Origin: Gordionus sp. m RMFG-2023
Lineage: Eukaryota; Nematomorpha; Gordioida; Chordodea; Parachordodidae
DNA: 64,000 bases
Direction of reading: 5' to 3'
Assembly (NCBI RefSeq): GCF_954871325.1
Contig: NC_088777.1
Coordinates: 43,191,366-43,255,365, forward strand
Numbering within the stretch: the first letter of the stretch is position 1; each line of letters starts with the position of its first letter. Below the pieces are notes generated by a model. The model saw nothing but the letters and a program-made list of their open reading frames with translations, was not told the DNA's origin and did no database searches. The position numbers and the translations under genes were made by a program. Shown one piece after another: positions 38,215-50,900 of this stretch.

Positions 38215-38640
38215 ATACCTCAAACGAATTTTTCGATTAGTATTTTACAAATACAAATAACAAAAAATTATTCGATTATAAAATTCGAATCGAATACGAA
38301 TAAGGAAAATAATTATCTGTCAAGTAATTCTCTATTATTTGATCAAATTATTCGAAAAAGTTTGTAAATATTAAATTATTCGTAAAATTTTACTTAATTT
38401 AACATGTTCCATGTGGAATTTTTATACATTTTTTCCCTCATTTTAAAATTTTAACAATTTTTTTTTTCATATTTGAAGGATTAATTTAATTTTCAAATCA
38501 AATATTCGACGATTAAAACCAAATAATTATTATTTGTACAAATACGAATAAGAAACTAAGAATAAAACCAAATAATTATTATTTGTACAAATACGAATAA
38601 CTATTCGTATTTACAGCAAGAAAACATCAAACAAATATTA
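38215..38640. repeat. CGAATA/TATTCG-rich repeat
   Basis: Sequence dense in TATTCG, CGAATA and AAATACGAATA motifs on both strands, with a 30-bp direct repeat around ACCAAATAATTATTATTTG near 38517-38590. Similar composition occurs at about 1150-1930 and 63720-63850. Probably fragments of one AT-rich MITE family; no boundaries could be fixed. Confidence 0.5.
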
Positions 38641-40584
38641 TTTTATATTTATACCCAATTAATTATCATTTTTTTGGCCAAGGCAAGGAATTTTCGAAGA
38701 ATAATAAAAAAATTTGATAATAAATTAAATGATTTTTGATAATTAGAAAAAAAAATTCTTTACAAGGTAGGAAATATCGTAGCAACTAGCCATTTTCCCG
38801 CTTCTTTTTTATATGCATTTATTTCAAAAAAATATATAAATATTATCATAATTTTTAAATGATAAAAAAAAATGTGCCTAATCCTTTTTTATATTTTTTA
38901 GCTTTTTTTCCGCAAATTTAAATAAAGGCATGTACTTAAACTCTAATCTAATAGTGCTTACTAATTCAATCTTTTTTGTTTTGAATTTTATTTCAAATCT
39001 TTTAAATGGTAACGTTCAAATTGGTCAAAACTTGTCAATTTTAAATAATTCATAAACTATTCCTTTTTAAAATCCTATAAATTAGATCACTTCAAAGGCT
39101 CTATTAATAATTTAAATATTTTCACATTGGAAAATAGACCATCATATGATGATTTTTAATCTCTATAAATAAATAATCTATATGAATGATATTCAATAGA
39201 ATTAGGATAAAATATAAAAAATTAATTAAATATCTAAAACATTTTTTCAAATTAATAAAATGCCATATTTTTACATTTTTATATTAATTATTTTTATGAA
39301 AATGGTGTACTACAGTGTTATGATGATTTAATGTATCATATTGACGATTTAATTTAAACATATGCATATACAATTTCTATGATTGAATGAAAGCCCCATT
39401 TATTGTTATTTTCACTTACAAGATGAATAATCCTTTAAATTATATCAAATAGTTCAAGAAAAACCATTAAAAACTGATTAATATAAAATTTCATACAAAG
39501 ACGCTCCCTTTTGGGAAAATATTTATACACTTTTCTAAACATTTTATCGATTTTGAAAATGAAGATCCGGACCAATTTTTTTTATAAATATAAAAGAAGA
39601 GTTTGGTAATGTCTACTAAATATTTTTAAAAAATTGAAGGTGGTATTATTTCCAAAAAATTGTTTTTAGTCCTTGCATATTAAATAAAATGATCAGTAGA
39701 ATCTTTGTACGTAATTTTGATATTAAATTTGTTAATTACAATTATGTAGTAGTCTTTAAGATATGCTTAATTGAATGAAGGCAGATAATGGTAAAAATAC
39801 GTCATTTTTGCCACTTTGAAACCTAATATCTCCAAAAATATAAATGTTACGAGGCTAAAATTTTGGCTATAACTACAATAACCTTTCTTTGCTTACCAAA
39901 TTTTTAAAATACGAAGGGGGTCGCCTAATCGTCATAAAATGACCAATGACTATGTCATTGGGAATGACCCAAGTTTAATGTGGAATATTCGTCCAGCTCA
40001 ACGAGTTTAAGAGACCTCAAAATACCGGTTTCATATACCGAAAAATTATCATATAATAGGCCACTCCTTTTGAATCTTACAAACTTGAAAGAAAAATTGA
40101 TAAAATATGGTCCTTTAATTTCGCAAGAAATAATCAAATTGGCGATTTTTGTTAGGTATTATACAAGAAAAAAAAGAATAGATTGATTACATTAATTATA
40201 TTTATTATTTTAATAATTTTATGGAACTCAATGTAGCTTTGTGTTTTGCATTATAATTTATAATTACGAAAAAATTTGAAAAAATGCGAACGTTGGTTAT
40301 AGATCACATAATGAGAGCAAGTCTAGCCCATTTTTAAATAAATAAAAATAAATGAGGATCTTATAAATCTAATTATTAAAAAAAATTGAAGATACTAAAT
40401 TCCATATATTTTTATAGTAAAATACAAAATTTCATAAATAGCAAGTAGAGCTATATAGATTTAAAAACCTTATGCAAAATAAATTAAAAAATGTCAATTA
40501 TGCTGGTTCGCTAATTTTTCGAAAAAGGTCTGAACTAGAATCTATGTAGAGAGTCTAAATAATTTCAAATATAAATCACTATTG
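38641..40584. other. Gene-poor AT-rich region
   Basis: No recognised gene. One open frame at 39980-40186 (+, 68 codons, starting MEYSSSSTSLRDLK and ending in a basic YYTRKKRID) is more complex than its surroundings but resembles nothing I know. Its antisense frame is also open. I list it only as a possible small coding fragment. Confidence 0.3.
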
Positions 40585-40980
40585 CTTACACGATAATGCA
40601 TTCACGATATTACATTCGCGATAATGCATTAACTGTAATACATTCGCTGGAATGCATTCGCGATAATACATTTGCGATAAAGCATTCGCTATAATGTATT
40701 CATGATGCATTCGATGTAATATATGCGCGTTATTATTTTCGCGGTAATGTATTTGCGATAATGTCTTCGCTTTAATGCATTTGTTACACTGCATTCGCAT
40801 CGCGATGATACATTCACAATTACATTCGCTATAATGCATTCGTGATATTGTTTTCGCTTTATTACATTCGCGGTAATTCGCTATAATATCTTCTCTTGGT
40901 AACTAACAATCAGGGAAATGCATTCGCTATAATATCTCTTCGTGGTAATTAACATTCGCGGTAATGAATTTTTTATAAAG
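40585..40980. repeat. Degenerate minisatellite, ATTCGCGATAATGC-type unit
   Basis: A run of about 14-bp units close to GCATTCGCGATAAT, with variants such as TACATTCGCTATAAT and GTATTTGCGATAAT. It extends over about 400 bp and decays toward the right. An open frame across the array on the minus strand (Cys/Ile/Asn/Ala-rich) is a by-product of the repeat. Confidence 0.8.
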
Positions 40981-42512
40981 CATTTTGCAAAAAATGTTTC
41001 TCGGTATTGACGTGATACGATTGATTATCCTACACACCCAGTTTCTCCTACTTGTTCAATTTAAACAATAAATTTCTTGATTTTTTACAAAACAATAAAA
41101 TCTAATATATTATCTAGGACAGGAGAGTTATTTTACTTAAAGTAGATATTATCAATGACATATAATATTATAAGACTGATGATTCTTTCATTCATATTCT
41201 AATAATACCCAATATAGTTTCCCCATATTAATAATTTATATTCAAATTTTGTGAAAACTTTTTAAAAGAAAAGCAACTGGTTGGAATTAGTTACATTAAC
41301 AATACTACAAACCTATTTACATAACATAAGAGTATCGTGGAATGAGATATTATAATTGGTATGGTTAATTGTGAATGGAAATTTAATGACTAATATTTTT
41401 TTTTTAAATTTTAGAATTGGAAATATTATTTTGGAGGTTAATTCAAGGGGCCAAAAAAATCGGAGATTTAGGGGTCAAGTATTATTAAATTTAACTACTA
41501 AATAACCATAAAAAAATTTCAAGTATAATTAATTATAAATACTTTTTAGAAACTCATAACATATTTTGAAGAAACTTAAGTATAATAATGATAGATACCA
41601 TGTAAGAAATATTGAGTTTCAGATAATCTGAAATCTTATAATTGACATAATATCAAGCTGTTAATTTTATAAACATCATAACTAACTAGTCATATTTTCA
41701 GTTTTTTTGTAAATACTATTTAAAATAAAAAGAGAAAAAATGTTAATTTTTTCACTATTTGGGTCACAAATTCAATATTTAAATAAATGTGGATTTACAT
41801 TATTTTATAATCCAATTTATAATAAAAAATAAGGCGCGAAATTGTAATAAATTCAAAATACCTTTTAAAATATTTCAAATAAAAGTTATCGCGTTACTAT
41901 TCAATCCAGTAAAATGATCATATAAAATAATATATTTAAAATAGCCTTAAAATAGCGAAAATTCTAATTCTTTATTTGATTTACTTACATTTACTGTAGG
42001 GAATAGTCCATTAAACTCTAGTAGAGAGGTTCCAATATTCCGGCATACACTATTAATTTAAGTTCAATCATGTTGGCGAAGATAAAAAGAAACTCTCCTT
42101 ACTGGAAAAGCCATCGGAAAAATCATCCAAAATAATTCTCAAGTGGATTAGCCTAATATCGAAAGGAATTTTTGGAGGCGATATCTGGGGAATTTAAGTA
42201 AAGAAGGGAGAGTTATTAGCAATCTTGCATTTGAATCGGAGTGAGCAAAAAAAGAAATGATAAAAAAATTAGATTTAAAAAATGATTAAAATATCAAATC
42301 AATATTCCGATTGATAAAGGATGTAAGAAAAATATTGATAATGATCTTAGTAAGAAAAATGAAAGTAATCTAAAGCTCTATATGTGTAGTAGAATCATCT
42401 GAAAAACATTTAGGAAAATAACAACTGTCAAGTTTCGGCTATCTGGTGCAAGTTGATGCTACAAATGCAAATAATGGAATCTTAAGATTAAAAAGTTCTT
42501 AATTATTTATTT
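40981..42512. other. Gene-free region left of the hAT transposon
   Basis: AT-rich with no supported gene. The stretch 42060-42250 is somewhat less AT-biased and has short open pieces, but no frame is long enough to identify. Confidence 0.4.
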
Positions 42513-42520
42513 AATCATAT

Positions 42521-45500
42521 CAGGCTTGTTAACCGATCTTTTTAAAACGATCGAATCCCGTTCACGATCTTTTCAAAAAAAAGAGGATCGAAATCCAGGA
42601 TCGACCTTTTTTCTATTTAAATTTCTGAAGGAAATTTCTGACCGATGCAAAATTAACTAATAAATGTTATAAATTTATTTTAATTGAATAATAATATAAT
42701 ATAACCGATGCAAAATTAACTAATATAAAAATAAATTAAATATGGTAGAAATTTATTGTAATTGAATAATAAATATAACAATTATAATATATTTATTTAT
42801 AATTAAAATTAGCTTTTAATAATAAAATTTTTTCTAAATTATCATCATTTAAACATCCGCGTCTTTCATTTAGAACATGTTTAGCTTTACTAAACCCACA
42901 GGTTGATGGCAGAGGTGTATTATATTCAATAAATATTTTTTTAAAATTAATATAAATATTAAAAATATTCATGGAATCATCATTTGAATAAAAATTATTT
43001 TTAACGGAACAAGCATTTTGTACAGTATTTTTCCCCAAAAAAGTATCAATGTCATCCATACATTCATATGAGGTACGCATATGGTTGTTCCTGCATATTT
43101 TCCAAATGGGCAATTAATCTTTCTTTTACCATCATATTTTGTGGCAGATTAATATAAGGCCAATTAAGTTTAAATTTAGGGTGAATCATGGCTGCCAAAA
43201 TGTTACTGTCTTCATACAGTGAAGGAAATCTATATTATGAAATGATAATTAATTTATTATTAAATAAGTGTTCAATTTATTCATATAAATCAAATCAAGT
43301 ATCTGCAAAACTTAACCCTTTTAAATTTTACAGTCAAGTCTGGCACATCATCTGTATGGTATTTATTTATATTTGGGTCATATCATAAATATTGATTAAA
43401 TGTAAACTTAATACTTAATATACAAAGAAATTAACATTGTAATTTATTTACAAAGAATATTAATCAAAATATTAGCTTAAAATTCAAATAATCTAATAAG
43501 TTCTTAATGTCTTCAAAGGCCCATTAATATTTTACTAGATATCAGAGTTATAGAACTGGCCGTTAAAAATATTTTACTAAATTTGCCAGATCTTTGCAAT
43601 TTTTTAATATTGCAGATATCTGATAATATAAAATAATTGCATAAAAAAATATTACCTTTTATCAATACCTCTAAGAACACTATCTACAAGGGGCTGACAA
43701 TACCGCAGGCAGCTAAATTTCGTTCATATTTTGTTTATTAACTAAAGCAAAACATTTTGCAAAAGTGGATCTAGATATTCGTTTATAATTGAGATCACTA
43801 TCTGCCATCTCCGCATCTGTTCAATAATGTTAAGATTATGGCAACAACAACGTTGATGTTTTGGTAGGCTGATAGTAGGAATAATTGGGTCATCAACGGA
43901 TAGATAACATGTCATCCAAATTTATCAATTCCTTATCCTCACTACTATCTTCTTCATTTTCTCCAAAAACTCTAGAAAAAATAAATTTATTTAAATATTT
44001 TTTGCTAAATATAAATATTACTTAAATGCCTTGACAAAGTTGGTTCCATTGTCAGTCACCTTCTTCACCACCTTATTATGAATTTTATAGAACTTGTGGA
44101 TACCCATGATTTCGTTGGCCAAAACATCATATGTTTGCCTCCCAATTATCCTCCTCAGTGCCAAAGCGGCTGACCTTCTCTTGAGGGTTAACGGATCCAG
44201 CCAATGTGTAGTAAGTCCAATAAAAGCCCTAATAAAATAAACATTATAAAATTCATATAAATATAATATACCTTCGATGACCACTCCAACAATCAGCAGT
44301 GGTGCATACATAAGAAACTTTAGACAAATCTCTTATAAGATTTGTCGTCATATAAGAGAAGGAAGTAGATATCCTATTGCCCAGTGTTTGGCGACAAATA
44401 ATTTTTGTCGCAGGAGAAAAAGTTTTAATCATATTTTCAAATGAAGGATCATCAACCAGAGACAGTGGTTGGAAGGTGTCAATAATAAAATCCATGATAA
44501 CCTTGTCTGCTGTTTTTTGCGATACAGCTGGAATGTTTAGATTGTTAAAATTTAATTTAGATTGTCTGGATTTGCAACCAGAACCACTTTGGTTTTGCAG
44601 TGATATATTTTTTTGGGTAGAGAATTCGTTGAGGTGTTTGGTAATCTCATTTTTAAATTCACTGTGCTTTTTCTTTATAAAAGAAAAAAATAGTATGTAT
44701 CAAAGTTGGATGAAAATAACTTCTCCTGAATCAAATTTCATTTTTAAAATTTTATATGGAAATTTAAAGTTAAAAAAAACAATGTACAGGCTGAATGTAA
44801 AACCTATATAAACAAAAAAATGATAAAGGGTTCAACACAAATTTTGTTAAACATATTAAAGTATATTATTTAATTTATATATGGTTAAAAAAGGTTCATA
44901 TAGGTTATTTTAAATTTTAAATTTACAATTTTGTCTTTGTCTATCTATCATTATTAAAAGTTGCCCAAGATGATATGGGCTAAGGATTTTGATAAAATAT
45001 TTTCCTATATATGAATATAATTAGCCTTTTTGGCATTTAAGAACTATGGATTAAGGGTTCGACAAATTTTGTTAAACATATTAAAGTATGTTTTATTAGT
45101 GGTTAAAAGGGGGTAGGTTATCTTAAAAATTTAAGTTTACAATATTGTCTATCATTATTAAAAGTTGCCCAAGATGATATGGGCCAAAGATTTTGATAAA
45201 GTATTTTCCTATTATGAATATAATGAGGCTTTTTGGCATTTAAGAACTTATGGATTGAGTCAAATGATACAAAAAATACTTTCAATTCAAAATATATTAT
45301 TAAAAAAAGCCCTAAAAATGTTGTCAAGAGGATTATATAATCAAACTCAAACTGAAACTATAATACTAATTGATTAGATTTAACATATTATAATTAAGAA
45401 ATAATAGAATAGATATTTATTTTTCTTTTGGTGAAACATTGCTAAGTTCAATACAAATAACATTGAACTGGATGTTTTAATTATATTAAAGAAAGTCAAA

Positions 45501-46393
45501 ATGCATTATAAAGGCTTAATTATTAGTTATTACACTTCCATTTATTATAAATACTCTTCTTTTTAAAATTAAACTAATATAATAGTAATATTAAAAAATA
45601 AATGCTTAATTATTATACATAAATAACAAAACCAAGATTAACTCTTCATCAAATATTTTATTAATTATACTGTATCTAATAATTCATTTTTTTTATAAAG
45701 AATCTGTATCTAGATTTTCTGTAGGACCTGCTCAACTCAGGAATGTAATAAATTAAATTTAAACATGTTGACATTAAGATTATCAAATAAAAAATTTTTA
45801 AAAGAATTACTTGTAAATGTCGAGGATGATATTTTGGAAGATGATATTATCTTCTTACAGAGACGGCATTTGGTGCTGATCATATTATAAGAGTTGCTTT
45901 CATCCATTTCACATAAAGTAAAATACTTACGTAATTTCAAAAATGGTAAAAGATTCTCATTCTCACTTATATCTGCTGTTACATCAACAGTAGAAGCAAT
46001 AGAATCTAAATCTATAATGGACATTTACATTTACCTATTAAAATAAATATTAATATATTATTATAACTTTATATTAAACGTAAGAGCTCTAAATCTCGTA
46101 AAATTTAGGAAATGAATAAATATATCTATAAAATAAATAGTGGAATGGAAGTTGATAAAATATGAAGATAGATATTTTTTTTAAAAATAATATTTTAATT
46201 TAATTTTCAACATTTTTATTTTATTTATTGCCTTTTAAGTAAAAAATTAATTTTTAAAAAGATCGGGATCGAATTTTAAACAAAATGATCTCGATCCTCA
46301 ATTTAAGTCAGAATCATAAATCTCGTAAAATTGACAAATTTGCGATCGAATCCAGGATCGTCGATCTTTTGATTCGATCTTTTAACAACTCTG
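42521..46393 (-). mobile_element. hAT transposon, 3.9 kb, perfect 8-bp TSD, decayed transposase
   Basis: Ends are inverted: CAGGCTTGTTAACCGATC at the left and, read from the right, CAGAGTTGTTAAAAGATCGA. The duplication AATCATAT is identical at 42513-42520 and 46394-46401. The transposase lies on the minus strand in pieces: N-terminal part with a CRLC knuckle of a BED-like finger (46024-45737), FIIDTFQPLSLVDDPSF and TTADCWSG (44495-44253), IGLTTHWLDPLTLKRRSAAL plus VTDNGTNFVKAFK (44311-44018), KHQRCCCHNLNII (around 43840-43870), and the C-terminal dimerisation part with FIEYNTPLPST and NDDNLEKILLLKAN (43113-42793). Pieces are in different frames and the finger lacks its His pair, so the enzyme is not functional as it stands. 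An internal tandem duplication lies at 44826-45265. Confidence 0.93.
44826..45265. repeat. Tandem duplication inside the hAT transposon
   Basis: Two adjacent, same-orientation copies of roughly 230 bp share AAATTTTGTTAAACATATTA, AAAGTTGCCCAAGATGATAT and CTTTTTGGCATTTAAGAAC in the same order. Divergence between them is modest. The unit does not correspond to any transposase domain, so it probably arose by duplication of non-coding transposon DNA. Confidence 0.7.
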
Positions 46394-46401
46394 AATCATA
46401 T

Positions 46402-47512
46402 ATATTTTAGATAATCAACATGACTTAAAAACTTTAAATTTATTCAAAATACTAACATCACGAATAGAACTTATGTATTAAACATAGACGTTTGAAATTC
46501 AAATCAACCGTCCCCCCACCACATAAAGTTGTTATCGTGTATCAACATTAGCAATTAAAGTCGCTATTTTCTTGTTAGTTAATATCTTGTTATCCATTTC
46601 ATTTGGCTTTCTCGTCATATTAATCAATAGATTTTATAAATTTTATGCAGCCAAAATTTTTCAGCCATATTAATTGAACTAGAATATTTAAATGGAATAT
46701 CTTATTTCTCAACCATTTAAGACTTAGACAAAGGAATTTAAATTTAAAATCGCCTCTCCCACCCTTTAAGTATTTAAATTATACTGAAGTTCTTGGGTAT
46801 AGGCCAGTAGCGCTAAAAGCGTGCATACAGGGGCTCAAGCCCCTTTCAAAAATTTGAATAGCCCCCTGAACGAAATAAAAATTTCAGATAGTTCTATTAT
46901 GTATATTAGATATAGATTTGATATTATTTCAAAAAAATTAATAAGATTATATATAATTTTATAAAATGAGTGCTATTTTAATTGTTAGATCAATACTATA
47001 AATTATATTTTTACTATGAATTGTTATGTCACTAGAAAGGAAACGTAGGGGCTCGAGCCCTCTGAAAAATTGAAGAGCCTCCTCAAAATTTTGAATTTGT
47101 TTTATACCACTAAAAAAGGGGGTAGTTTAGGATAATGTTAGCTACAAAAAGGTAATTTTAGATAATGTTAGCTATAAAAATCGTAATGAAAAATAATAAA
47201 TTTTTGAAGCCCCCTGCGAATTTAAAGGCTAGGACACCTCTGGTATAGGCTGTTGTTTTACCAAACTCTTTTTCTCTTATGTTATCGACGTCTAGTTCTT
47301 AGACTGTCGTGCGTACATGCAGCCTGCCCACAAATGTGGGAAGGGTTCCTCATTTTTTTCCCCTAAATTAAATATTCAGTTTTATGGGTTATGAGCAAAA
47401 GCTAGCGTAGCTGTGCTGCTTATCAACACTATAGGGCTTAGAGCTCTAATCACATGCTGATATAATTTAAATAATATAACATATCGCTAAATTACAGTAT
47501 TACTATTTTTAG
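46402..47512. other. Region between the hAT element and the gene pair, with CCCCCTGAA-type repeats
   Basis: Contains two related repeat pieces (about 46805-46880 and 47035-47240) with GGGGCTCAAGCCCC / GGGGCTCGAGCCC and GCCCCCTG motifs in opposing orientation. No gene found. Any promoter for the gene starting near 47513 must lie here. Confidence 0.45.
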
Positions 47513-47938
47513 TTCAATGAGATTCTTTCTGCTTTTAGCAATTATATTAGACTGACCAATAATAAAACTGGACAAATATTTTACGGCTTTTTATCGACAA
47601 ACCATATGCAAAAAAATTCTGAATTATTTACGAAATACACGGTTTATAAAAAAAGCAATTTATTAGTATTAATTATTTATAGGCCAGTGAATTAAAAATA
47701 TTAGAATCAGAACTCGAAAGTTTGAAGGAAGATAGAAATGTAGTATTTATATTAATTTTCTTATATTTAATTATAAATAAAGGATATATACTATAACTTG
47801 CCCTTTTTGAATATTTTTGTTAAAAAACAAAAGCAAGATATTTTACCTATTCTAAAAAGTAATGAATAATTAATTATCATCAATAATTATATACAGGAGA
47901 AATTCAAAATCATAAAAATTCTTAGTCAAAATCAATAA
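47513..47938 (+). CDS. 3' part of a small coiled-coil gene of unknown function
   Basis: Three exons fit in one frame: 47513-47641, 47683-47739 and 47897-47938, separated by GT...AG introns of 41 and 157 bp and ending at TAA. The encoded 75 or so residues include NYIRLTNNKTGQIFYGFL, then an acidic-basic heptad stretch SELKILESELESLKEDRN that should form a coiled coil, and a KFKIIKILSQNQ end. No good start codon is visible in this frame before 47513, so a 5' exon is missing or not recognised. The stop lies only 8 bases before the frataxin ATG. I do not recognise the family. The phase-compatible junctions make a real gene more likely than not. Confidence 0.5.
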
Positions 47939-47946
47939 CAGTAATT

Positions 47947-50900
47947 ATGTCTGGTTTTATCATGTTAAAACACATTAAACATTTAAATTTACAATATTTC
48001 ATTAAAAATTTGCCCCAATTGTCACATATTATGTTTATGGAACCATCTTATTCACTTCAAATTTATCACAAATACTCATATGAATATAAAAATGGAAATT
48101 CAAATTGTGATGACCGAACTCATAAGAATTTACAAAACTATAAATTTAAGTGTAATTCAAATCAAAAGAACAAGGAAGAGTTAAAACTTATATTTTTTTA
48201 AATTCTATTTTTATATAGATTTAATTATCCATCAATTAGTGAAGAGACATTGTTAGCATTAGCAGAATATTTTGAATCTTTTGAAGAACATTGCGATTCA
48301 AATTATGATGTCACTTATAGTGTAAAGCAAATTAACTAAGTGTTTTTAAACCATTTAAATATAGGATGGTGTTTTGACCATTAATTTACCACAAAAACAA
48401 GGAATATATGTAATAAATAAACAGGCTCCAAACAGACAAATATGGCTATCATCTCCTATTAGGTTTATAATACCTTTATATTTTTTGATTTTTCAAAATA
48501 ACTTTTACAGGTTAGACAAAATTATAAATATAAATTTTTTGTTAAATTATTTAACTATAAATAATTGGGTCAAAAATTTTAACATTTTAACTCATTTCTT
48601 CCTTTTTTAATTTATAAATAATTGGGTTTTTATTTATTCGAATAATTAGAAAGTTTGACTAAATAAATCTCTTTTTGCAATAAACCAATATTCTTTTTCA
48701 ATGCGGTTTTCAAAATTTTATGTTTTTAGGCACTAATATATTTAATAGTAAACAAAGTTGGGGAGTAATTTTCTTGTAAAATGTTGCCCAATAAGGTCAG
48801 ATTAAAATTGGTTAGTTTATAATAGAATTCAGCATATGTGTTTATATATAAAAATGGTTTAAAATAAATATTTGATATTAAATACATAGTTTCACAATGT
48901 AAGTCAAAAAACGGTTACAATATTAGTCAGCACCAGATTTGTTAAAGTAATACACTACTATTTTTAATAATGATTGCTAATATTGGGCTATTTTCTAAAA
49001 ATAAATAGTAGCCCAAGCCCATATTTTAAAAAAAATTTGTCTGAACCCAAGCAAACATTTGGTCCAACCCAACTGCCTTACTAAATATTTTTTTATAATT
49101 TAAGTTTAAATATTATAATATCTAAGAAACAGTTAGAAATTATGTGTATTTATTCACATATTGCTACCATAAATAAAATTCTAAGGTTTCATTTTATTTA
49201 TATGTATACATATAAATTTTATTCAGTTTAAATATAAAAATTAATGTTAAAATAAAATGGAATTTAAAAATTATTGTAATTACATAAAAATAAATTGCAT
49301 TATTGATGTTAAAAAGGATATAATTATTTATATAGAGAGAAAATTTCTAAAAAATATAATATTGAACATGTTAAAAAGACATATCAATATCAGTTATTTT
49401 GATTGACGTTTTTATAGCAAAATTATTATTGAAGATATTTGTATCAGGGACCCAAAACAAGGACATTTTTGTTTTCTTGTTCCAGCCCAAAAAATTGTTA
49501 CATTCCAGCTTTTGGAATGTTTCTAGAAAAATATAAAATTACATTTTTTTTAAATCTTCACATTTTAATTAGTCTTTATTTAATCATTAAATGAATCAAA
49601 TATTGCATCAAACAAATATATTTTCCAAAAGACTATCATTTATATTGGTTTTTTTGGTGTTAGTATAGATTTGAGTGTCAAAAAACAACCTTAAACACTT
49701 ACCTGGATACATGATATTACTAACACGATTTTATTGGATTTCCAGTCTTCTAGAAATTTTTTTTATTAATTTAAAATTTTATTTAATAAAAAAAAATTAA
49801 TTTTATATAAAAAAACAGTTAAATAAATTTTTTTAATTTGATAAAAATGTTTCCCCTCTATTTTTTTTAATTTACTACTTGTATGGTTATTGTTATTACT
49901 TTTCTAATATTGTATAGTTTAATATGATTTATAATTATTTATTATTATTAGGGAATACCGATATTTTATATCGGATCGGGTCGATATTTCACTTATTTAA
50001 AAATATCAGTTATCGGCCAATAATATAAAATTTTTATATCGGATCCGATAAAAATGGCGTCTTTAACAAAAATTAAATGTTATAAATTTTTTTAAAATAT
50101 TTAAAATCATTTATTTTTATAAATAAAATCGAAATCCATTGTTTATTTTTTTAATAATAAAAATTAATTAATAAACATTCTATCATATTGTTATTTTTTT
50201 TGCCCATTCTGTTTAAAAAAGTATGAAATAATCTCTTTTTAGTGAAGCTGGTGATATTGACAGTTACCATCGCCTCAGGCTGACATCTGATAAATTGAAA
50301 ATTTTGGAATTTCTAAAAAGAAATCTTCGATATATTAATGTTAAATATTATTTTAATTATTTATTTTAAACTTCATAATATATTTGTTTATATTATATAG
50401 AATAATGCATATAAAAGTGAATTAACAGTAAAAATATTTTATATACTTTTAGAATTGCAATTTTAATATAAAATATAACTGATGATTATTATAATATATT
50501 CAAATGACATAAGTTATGATAGAGTTAAATTATAGATGTTATATTAATAAAAAGTATATTAAATTAAAACCATTGATCTTTACAGAATACAAAATTAGAT
50601 ATGATATCGGATCTATTTAATATCGGACGGATCGGTCTCCTAAAAGTGGTATCGGTACACCCCTAATTATTATAAAAGAAAATAAAATAACTTAATATAT
50701 GCACTTGATTGATTAAAAATTTTTATTTTTTTAATTATAAAAATAAGAAATTTAGAAACTTTCAAAATATAAATTTACTCAAAGTTCCGTTCCATATCCC
50801 TGATTTATATTATTAATATTTATTTATTGGGCATCGGGTTGGACACCTATTACAACCTGACCCGAACCCGAGAAAAAAAGACTCCAAACCCAGGCTCCGA

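Noticed and set aside
40579-40839. 86-codon Cys/His-rich open frame (-)
   Set aside because: It is a translation of the minisatellite unit; the periodic CI/NA residues come from the repeat.
45165-45377. 70-codon open frame (+) inside the hAT transposon
   Set aside because: It spans the internal tandem duplication and has no similarity to transposase; the first copy of the duplicated unit is not open.
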